Shown in pieces: positions 6,164 to 10,989 of a stretch of 10,989 nt of DNA (positions are counted from its first letter, which is position 1; each line of letters starts with the position of its first letter). The stretch is from positions 1 to 10,989 of the forward strand of contig JAGHBR010000097.1 of the NCBI GenBank assembly GCA_021160885.1. The letters run 5' to 3'. A model generated the notes under the pieces. That model saw only the letters and a program-made list of their open reading frames with translations. It was not told the origin of the DNA and searched no databases. This DNA comes from Caldisericaceae bacterium (GTDB lineage Bacteria; Calditrichota; Calditrichia; Calditrichales; Calditrichaceae). Both the position numbers and the translations under genes were made by a program.

Positions 6164-8461
6164 ATGAAACCAAATCCCAAAGACTTTCGTGTGGATGCCC
6201 TCAGCAAGTTGCGTGGTGAAGCCCGCTACATTCGTGATGAACGGATCCTCGGCTTGTGGCATGGCTTAACGGTGCGCAGTCCGCATCCCCGGGCGCGCAT
6301 TATTTCCATTGATTTTGATGATGCGTTTAAATGGCAGAATGTTACGGTTGTTACTGCTCAGGATGTGCCCAACAATTATGTGGCAATGATCGAAAAAGAC
6401 ATGCCGGTCCTGGCTGAAAAAATCGTCAACTACGTAGGCGAGCCTGTCGCTTTAATTGCCGCGCCTTCACCTGAACTGGCTATGGAAGCGCGGGAACACC
6501 TTCATGTTCAATATAAGCCGTTGCCCTTCATCGATGATCCGTTACAGGCTGAACAAAGCGACATTAAGCTTTATGGTTCAAATAATGTGTTTAAAGAAAT
6601 TCGCATCGAACGCGGCGATTTGGATGAAGCGGAAAAAACTGCTGATAAGGTTGTGGAATTGGAGGTCAGAACTGGCTTTCAAGAGCATGTGTACTTAGAA
6701 CCTCAGGGGATGATTGCCATTCCCGAAAACGATCGTATTGTGGTCAAAGGTTCGCTGCAATGTCCTTATTACGTCAAAAATGCCTTAAACGAAATTTTTA
6801 AAGGATTGCGCGATATTACAGTAGTCCACGCCACTACGGGGGGCGCCTTTGGCGGCAAAGAAGATTTTCCTTCTTTGCTGGCAGCACACGCCGCTCTGCT
6901 GGCCTACAAATCCGGGCACCCGGTGGCTATTTTTTACGATCGCCGAGAGGATATTCAGTTTACCACCAAACGTCATCCCTCTGTTAGTAAGAACAAGGTT
7001 TACGTGGATGCGGAGGGGAAATTAGTGGGGCTGGATATTGAATTTTACCTGGACAGTGGCGCCTATGTGACTCTGTCGCCTGTGGTGCTGGCTCGTGCGG
7101 CCCTTACAATCAGCGGTTGTTATTACATCCCCAATGTACGCATTGTGGCCAAAGCGGTAGCCACCAACACGGTGCCCAGCGGCGCCTTCCGAGGATTTGG
7201 CGGGCCGCAGGCTATTTTCACCATGGAAATGATCATGGAAGAGCTTGCTCAAAAATTGAAAATGGATGCCCACCGTGTACGGGAAATCAATTTAATTGAT
7301 GAAGGCCAGACGACCGCCACAGGTCAGGTCTTAAAATACAGCGTTTCCAATAAACAAACATTTTACGATGTTTTGGAACGTAGTAACTATCAACAAAAAC
7401 TAAACAAATACCGGCAGTGGAATGAACCCATTTTAGAAAGGCTGAAACAGGGGCGTTACCCCAAGCGGCATCCCGATGATGTTTTAAAAGGCATTGGTTT
7501 GTCCGTCTTTTTGCACGGGGCAGGATTTACCGGCGGCGGTGAAAACCGCATTAAAGGCAAGCTACGCATCGAGATTAATGACAACGGTCAACCGGTTATT
7601 TACAGCGCGCAAACCGAAATGGGACAGGGACAGCAAACGGCCTTTCGTAAAATTCTGGCCGATGCGCTGGCCGTTGATATTGAACAGATTCTGTTAGCAG
7701 ATGTTAACACTGACCTGGTTCCCAATTCCGGCCCAACGGTTGCTTCACGCAGTACCATGGTGGTCGGCAGCCTGATTACCGATATCGGACGAGAAATGAT
7801 AAAAAAATTTTTAGAAGAACTAAAGCAGGAGTATGGATTTCCGTTTGAGTACCGTACCGGTTATTTCTATGGCGGCGACATGGTACTGCCTTTCAGGCAG
7901 GTGGCTCAAAAGCACGCTGGCTTGATTTTCGAAAAAGAGTACCGCCATCCGCCTTTCATCAAATTTGACGAACAAAACTGGAAGGGAGACGCATATCCCG
8001 TTTACTCCTGGGCAGCAGCGGTGGCCGAAACCGAAGTGGATCCTATTACCTTTAATATTAAAGTAACCCGTTACTACACAACACACGAAATCGGCAAGGC
8101 GATTAACTACGACCAGTCCATCGCTCAGATTCAGGGCGGTTCGCTACAGGGCATCGGATACGCCATTTACGAAAAATTAGAACGTCAGAATGGCCATCTT
8201 AATGTGCATGGCTTTGTAGATTACATCATTCCAACAACGGTAGACATGCCGTTCATGGACATCAAGATTCTGGAGAATCCCTATCCTTTTGGGCCGTTTG
8301 GCGCCAAAGGGCTGGGCGAACTGCCACTGGTCGGTGCCGCGCCGGCTGTGGTTTCCAGTCTGCGTATGATCTTTAGCTTGCCCATTAATAAAATACCGGT
8401 GATGCCCGAAGACCTGTTTGAATTGGCACAAATTTTAAGAAAAAACGGAGGCCAGCCATGA
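6164..8461 (+). CDS. Xanthine dehydrogenase-family, molybdopterin-binding subunit
   Basis: The large catalytic subunit (765 aa) of a molybdenum hydroxylase, which inserts an oxygen from water into a carbon of a heterocycle or aldehyde and passes electrons to the iron-sulfur subunit. Family motifs are in order: TGGAFGGKED (225-234), SGAFRGFGGPQ (339-349), TEMGQGQQT (484-492), VPNSGPTVASRS (519-530), QGGSLQGIG (657-665) and GAKGLGE (713-719). Glu233 and Arg343 match the substrate-binding Glu802 and Arg880 of bovine xanthine oxidoreductase, and Glu719 matches the catalytic base Glu1261. The Glu/Arg pair favours a purine substrate over aldehydes or CO. No signal peptide is present, so it is cytoplasmic. 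It overlaps the next gene as ATGA. Purine hydroxylase is my best reading; hydroxylases of other heterocycles remain possible. Confidence 0.9.
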   Translation: MKPNPKDFRVDALSKLRGEARYIRDERILGLWHGLTVRSPHPRARIISIDFDDAFKWQNVTVVTAQDVPNNYVAMIEKDMPVLAEKIVNYVGEPVALIAAPSPELAMEAREHLHVQYKPLPFIDDPLQAEQSDIKLYGSNNVFKEIRIERGDLDEAEKTADKVVELEVRTGFQEHVYLEPQGMIAIPENDRIVVKGSLQCPYYVKNALNEIFKGLRDITVVHATTGGAFGGKEDFPSLLAAHAALLAYKSGHPVAIFYDRREDIQFTTKRHPSVSKNKVYVDAEGKLVGLDIEFYLDSGAYVTLSPVVLARAALTISGCYYIPNVRIVAKAVATNTVPSGAFRGFGGPQAIFTMEMIMEELAQKLKMDAHRVREINLIDEGQTTATGQVLKYSVSNKQTFYDVLERSNYQQKLNKYRQWNEPILERLKQGRYPKRHPDDVLKGIGLSVFLHGAGFTGGGENRIKGKLRIEINDNGQPVIYSAQTEMGQGQQTAFRKILADALAVDIEQILLADVNTDLVPNSGPTVASRSTMVVGSLITDIGREMIKKFLEELKQEYGFPFEYRTGYFYGGDMVLPFRQVAQKHAGLIFEKEYRHPPFIKFDEQNWKGDAYPVYSWAAAVAETEVDPITFNIKVTRYYTTHEIGKAINYDQSIAQIQGGSLQGIGYAIYEKLERQNGHLNVHGFVDYIIPTTVDMPFMDIKILENPYPFGPFGAKGLGELPLVGAAPAVVSSLRMIFSLPINKIPVMPEDLFELAQILRKNGGQP
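8447..8451 (+). promoter_or_regulatory. Shine-Dalgarno of the [2Fe-2S] subunit gene
   Basis: GGAGG lies inside the end of the upstream gene, 6 nt before the ATG at 8458. Together with the ATGA overlap it indicates coupled but efficient initiation. Confidence 0.7.
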
Positions 8462-8964
8462 TAGTTTCGTTTAAAGTAAACGGCCGCCAGGTTGATCTGG
8501 ATATTGATCCCAGGAAACGTTTGCTTGATGTACTACACGATGATCTGCAATTAATTTCGGTTAAAGAAGGTTGTGGCGAGGGCGAATGTGGCGCCTGCAC
8601 CGTTCTGTTTGACGGGCAAAATGTCAATTCCTGCCTGGTGCCGGCCTTTCAGGCAGATGGCCACGAAATTGTAACCTTGGAAGGTTTAAAAAAATGGCCG
8701 GGCTTTTCTACCATTGAACGGGCCTATCTGGAACATGGAGCCGTGCAATGTGCCTACTGTCTTTCTGGCTTTGTAGTTTCTACCGTAGCCTATTTAAAAA
8801 ATCAGACCGAGCAAACCGTTAATGAGGATCAGGTAAAATATGCCCTGGCCGGCAACCTGTGCCGCTGCACAGGTTACACAAAAATAGTAGAAGCGGTTAA
8901 GGATTTAGCCGAACATGAAAAACTGAAAGAACTATTTGCCGAGGACTGGCCCTATGAAAGATGA
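8458..8964 (+). CDS. Molybdenum hydroxylase, [2Fe-2S] iron-sulfur subunit
   Basis: The small electron-transfer subunit (168 aa, typical length). The N-terminal plant-ferredoxin-type domain binds one [2Fe-2S] cluster through Cys39, Cys44, Cys47 and Cys59 (EGCGEGECGACTV...NSC). The C-terminal helical domain binds the second through Cys98, Cys101, Cys135 and Cys137 (QCAYC and LCRCTGY). All eight cysteines and Gln97, which contacts the molybdopterin cofactor in relatives, are kept. The second-cluster motif is QCAYCLSG where most family members have QCGxCTPG, a mild deviation. Electrons would flow from the molybdenum site through both clusters to the FAD subunit. The gene starts in an ATGA overlap with the large subunit and overlaps the FAD subunit gene by 11 nt. 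Confidence 0.94.
   Translation: MIVSFKVNGRQVDLDIDPRKRLLDVLHDDLQLISVKEGCGEGECGACTVLFDGQNVNSCLVPAFQADGHEIVTLEGLKKWPGFSTIERAYLEHGAVQCAYCLSGFVVSTVAYLKNQTEQTVNEDQVKYALAGNLCRCTGYTKIVEAVKDLAEHEKLKELFAEDWPYER
8941..8945 (+). promoter_or_regulatory. Shine-Dalgarno deciding the FAD subunit start
   Basis: GAGGA lies 8 nt before ATG 8954. A longer reading from TTG 8936 would add six residues and lacks this spacing, so ATG 8954 is preferred. Confidence 0.6.
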
Positions 8965-9832
8965 AATAATTGTTCGCCGCCCGCAAAATTTAACGGAATT
9001 GGATCAAATCCTTCTGGAAAATGGCAACAGCTGGACTTTTGTGGCAGGGGGCACCGATTTGCTGGTTCAAAAGCAAGTCTGGCAGAGAGCTACACACGTT
9101 ATTGATTTAACAAGCGTAACAGAATTGCACCAGCAAGTGGAAGTGTTGCCGGACAAAGTACGCATCGGTGCGGCCGTTCCTTACACAAAAATCATCAAAC
9201 ATCCTTTCATTAAAGAAAATTTCCCAATATTGTGTGAAGCGTGTCGTCAGATTGGTTCCATTCAAATTCAAAATCGCGGAACAATTGGCGGCAACATTGC
9301 CAATGCCTCGCCGGCTGGCGACACGCTGCCGGTGCTTTCGGCGCTGGATGCTGAGGTATTACTGGGACCACGCCAAAATGGTACGTTTACACATTTCAAA
9401 CCATCCGAAATTATGGCCGGGCCGGGGCAAACCCGTTTAAAGCAAAATCAGTACATTGCCTTTGTCGAATTGCCGCTCCCTGCCAAAGAAGGTCAATTCT
9501 GGGCTTTTCGTAAAATTGGCCAACGGCAGGCCATGGCCATCAGCAAGTTGAGTCTGGCGGTGTTAGGCTGGATGGATGACTTGTTAACCATTAAAGAAAT
9601 TCGAATTGCGACCGGCAGCGTGGCGCCGGTCATCCAGCGGCATGCTAAAACCGAAGCTTTGCTCAATGGTCAGACGCTTACGGAGGCATTGATCGAAAAG
9701 GCAGCAGAAGCACTCAAAAATGAGATTAGCCCAATTAGCGACATTCGTTCCAATGCAACATATCGTCGTGAAACCACAGCCAATGTGTTGAAAGATGTGC
9801 TTTACGAATTGTTAATGGAGAAAAAGAAATAG
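8954..9832 (+). CDS. Molybdenum hydroxylase, FAD-binding subunit
   Basis: The flavin subunit (292 aa from ATG 8954) that takes electrons from the iron-sulfur subunit and delivers them to NAD+ or another acceptor. It has the VAO/PCMH-type FAD motifs of the CO dehydrogenase/xanthine dehydrogenase medium-subunit family: FVAGGTDLLV (29-38) and NRGTIGGNIANASPAGD (107-123). The C-terminal part, with IRIATGSVAPV and the final helical region, matches the CO dehydrogenase flavoprotein C-terminal domain. The three subunits together form the standard heterotrimer, usually found as a dimer of trimers. There is no NAD-binding signature that I can point to, so the electron acceptor is uncertain. The gene is last in the operon and converges on the reductase gene with only 30 nt between stops and no obvious terminator. 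Confidence 0.92.
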   Translation: MKDEIIVRRPQNLTELDQILLENGNSWTFVAGGTDLLVQKQVWQRATHVIDLTSVTELHQQVEVLPDKVRIGAAVPYTKIIKHPFIKENFPILCEACRQIGSIQIQNRGTIGGNIANASPAGDTLPVLSALDAEVLLGPRQNGTFTHFKPSEIMAGPGQTRLKQNQYIAFVELPLPAKEGQFWAFRKIGQRQAMAISKLSLAVLGWMDDLLTIKEIRIATGSVAPVIQRHAKTEALLNGQTLTEALIEKAAEALKNEISPISDIRSNATYRRETTANVLKDVLYELLMEKKK

Positions 9833-9862
9833 GACGACCCACAAAAGCCGCCAGTAAAATGT

Positions 9863-10706
9863 TTAGCGTTTATTATGAAACGGCGAATGGTAAGCGGTGA
9901 TTACCTCGCCACCATCAACATTAAAGACATTTCCGGTAGCCCACAATTCATCCGAAGTGGCCAGGGCCAGAATAAATTTGGCAATGTCTGAGGGTTGAGT
10001 CAACCGTTTAAAAGGAATTTGACTTAAGGCCAGATCAATCATGGTTTCGTGGCCGGGAATTTTGCGCAGAGCCGGTGTAAAGGTGACCCCGGCGCGAATG
10101 GCGTTAACCGTTATTTTGTATGGCGCCAGTTCAAGAGCCAACTGCCGTACATGAGATTCCAGCGCCGATTTAGCCGGACTTACCGCTCCGTAATAGGGGA
10201 TTACGCGCAAAGAACCGGAACTGGTCATGGCAAAAATTTTACAGCCCTGAACCAAAAGATGCTCTTCAACCAGATCCTGCACACAGTAAACCAGACTGTT
10301 AGCCATCACATTGATGGTCATGTCCATTTGCTTTTGTGTCAGCCGTTCTTTTAAATCATGATGAATGTATGGGGCCAGAGAACCAAAGGCCAGCGAGTGT
10401 AACATGACCTTAATCTGTTTTTTTTTGCTCGCTTTTGGCAAAGTGTGCTTTAATTTCTTCAACTACCTGGGTCCGATTCTTTTCGGAAGCAGCGTTTTTA
10501 TTAAAAAAAATCGCCTCAACGCCATTTTCTATAATCTGTCTTTTAATTTCTTCCACATGGTTTAGCGCTTCCCCGCGATCCATGTGAACGCCAATAATAT
10601 TAAAACCTTCTCTGGCCAATTCCAATGCGGTTGCTTCTCCAAAACCGCTGGAAGCGCCTAAAATAAATGCGTAATCGGTTTCCGGATTGGGTTTTACGTA
10701 TGCCAA
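9863..10706 (-). CDS. SDR family enoyl-ACP reductase-like protein, frameshifted at an A9 run
   Basis: As written, the frame from TTG 10706 stops after 98 codons; the rest continues in another frame to 9863. Dropping one A from the nine-A run (10418-10426) gives one 280-aa protein. In the corrected numbering, the NAD(P)-binding motif is GASSGFG (17-23), followed by LHSLAFGS (102-109), which resembles the HSIAFA stretch of FabI. The catalytic pair is Tyr172-x6-Lys179 (YGAVSPAK), the spacing of enoyl-ACP reductases (FabI, FabL), not the YxxxK of ordinary SDRs. The C-terminus VFNVDGGEVITAY is typical of SDRs. Such enzymes carry out the last reduction in fatty acid elongation. The glycine motif is nearer FabL or classical SDRs than FabI. 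Both halves look intact and conserved, so this is a recent mutation, a sequencing error or slippage, rather than an old pseudogene. Confidence 0.82.
10418..10426 (-). other. A9 homopolymer: frameshift or slippage site
   Basis: On the coding (minus) strand the sequence is GAGC, nine A, then CAGATTAAG. With nine A the frame reads SEQKKTD and stops; with eight it reads SEQKKQIKV and continues through the rest of the reductase. A loss of one base, or a +1 ribosomal shift, restores the frame. Runs of nine or more A are known sites of RNA polymerase slippage. Confidence 0.85.
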
Positions 10707-10712
10707 TCTGTG

Positions 10713-10721
10713 CTCCTCCTT
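10713..10721 (-). promoter_or_regulatory. Strong Shine-Dalgarno supporting a TTG start
   Basis: AAGGAGGAG on the minus strand; its AAGGAGG core ends 8 nt before TTG 10706-10704. It is the strongest ribosome binding site in the window and fixes the reductase N-terminus (MAYVKPNPET) at a rare start codon. Confidence 0.75.
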
Positions 10722-10730
10722 AATTGGTTA

Positions 10731-10758
10731 ATAATACTCTTTTTAACGAGAATGAAAA
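10731..10758 (-). promoter_or_regulatory. Candidate promoter of the reductase gene
   Basis: On the minus strand TTTTCA (10758-10753, 4/6) and TATTAT (10736-10731, 5/6) are 16 nt apart. The transcript would start near 10724, which leaves only the SD before the start codon. AT-rich DNA makes chance matches likely. Confidence 0.33.
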
Positions 10759-10799
10759 GTAAACTATTCCCTCTGGCGGTTAGTTTTAAAGTTAAGATT

Positions 10800-10989
10800 G
10801 AAAGCTTTGAAAAAATCATAAAAAACGAATAATTTTGAATATTTTTTGCACTTTGGTATAGTTTTTAACTCACCCCCTCACCAAGGCTATCTTACGTATT
10901 TTCAACTCATTAAGTCCCCCTCTCTTTAATAAAGAGAGGGGGAAACAGGGGGTGAGTTTTTTAATAAAAATTATTATTTCAAAGCTTTC
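10800..10989. repeat. 13-bp inverted repeat pair reaching the window edge
   Basis: GAAAGCTTTGAAA (10800-10812) is the exact reverse complement of TTTCAAAGCTTTC (10977-10989). The right arm ends at the last base of the window, so the repeat could be longer. AAAGCTTT is itself palindromic, which makes part of the match easy to get by chance. The pair encloses the GC-rich palindromic element. Confidence 0.45.
10867..10958. repeat. Nested palindromic element, MITE-like or repetitive intergenic unit
   Basis: A 92-bp unit has perfect 12-bp ends: AACTCACCCCCT (10867-10878) and AGGGGGTGAGTT (10947-10958). Inside, a 13-bp stem (10915-10927 with 10931-10943; TCCCCCTCTCTTT, loop AAT) forms a second hairpin. 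The GC-rich arms stand out from the AT-rich surroundings. It encodes nothing. Terminal inverted repeats with no gene fit a non-autonomous mobile element or a dispersed palindromic repeat. A run of T follows the right end on the plus strand, so a terminator role is possible, but no plus-strand gene precedes it. Confidence 0.65.

Larger units (their letters stand above)
10722..10989. other. Non-coding region upstream of the reductase gene
   Basis: No ORF, tRNA-like or rRNA-like sequence is visible. The stretch holds the reductase promoter candidate and the two inverted-repeat structures listed separately. The 10813-10866 part is plain AT-rich DNA with one more TTTTGAAT word. Confidence 0.6.

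Noticed and set aside
6785..8086. Several minus-strand open frames of 60-90 codons inside the molybdopterin subunit gene
   Set aside because: They lie opposite strongly conserved coding sequence, have no SD and show no family resemblance.
8936..8953. TTG 8936 as the start of the FAD subunit
   Set aside because: ATG 8954 has GAGGA at good spacing and gives the usual N-terminus.
10410..10565. Separate small genes in the frames overlapping the reductase break, including an independent start at 10462 (MKKLKHTLPK) for the downstream half
   Set aside because: The region 10462-10427 is covered better by the upstream SDR frame. The alternate N-terminus has no SDR resemblance and no SD, and one deleted A joins the two halves cleanly.
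10915..10943. Intrinsic terminator
   Set aside because: The stem is strong, but no T-run follows directly on either strand and no gene ends nearby, so a repeat element is the better reading.

Overview
The window (10,989 bp, moderately AT-rich) looks like a chromosomal segment of a Gram-negative bacterium. A lipoprotein signal on the isoaspartyl methyltransferase implies a periplasm and lipoprotein sorting. Several starts have clear Shine-Dalgarno sequences, and GTG/TTG starts are frequent. That argues against Bacteroidota proper, which mostly lack them. Gene style and the AT-rich intergenic repeats would suit a Calditrichota-like or other FCB-related lineage, but this is an impression and not a placement.

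Region 1 (1-5340, minus strand) is a compact run of six genes read right to left: a soluble double-GAF sensor histidine kinase, a histone-deacetylase-family amidohydrolase, a lipoprotein-type protein-L-isoaspartate methyltransferase, a site-2-protease-family membrane metalloprotease, a small membrane-anchored protein of unknown function, and the first 18 codons of era. Gaps are 2, 5, 41 and 11 nt, and the last pair overlaps as ATGA, so it is very probably one operon. A candidate promoter and a good SD precede the kinase. Region 2 (5421-5862, minus) is a single STAS-domain gene with its own promoter candidate and intrinsic terminator.

Region 3 (5798-6163) is a divergent AT-rich spacer with a pair of 36-nt direct repeats and a 12-bp inverted repeat. 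Region 4 (6164-9832, plus) is a tightly coupled three-gene operon for a xanthine-dehydrogenase-family molybdenum hydroxylase, in the order molybdopterin subunit, [2Fe-2S] subunit, FAD subunit. Active-site residues point to the purine (xanthine) type. No maturation factor (XdhC type) or purine transporter lies in the window.

Region 5 (9863-10706, minus) is a convergent short-chain dehydrogenase resembling enoyl-ACP reductases (Tyr-x6-Lys). Its reading frame is broken at a run of nine A; removing one A gives an uninterrupted 280-aa protein. This may be transcriptional slippage, a real mutation or a sequencing error, and it is the most notable observation here. Region 6 (10731-10989) is non-coding and holds nested inverted repeats that look like a small palindromic mobile or repetitive element. 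I found no clear evidence of a wholly new system: no CRISPR array, transposase, phage gene or RNA gene was seen.
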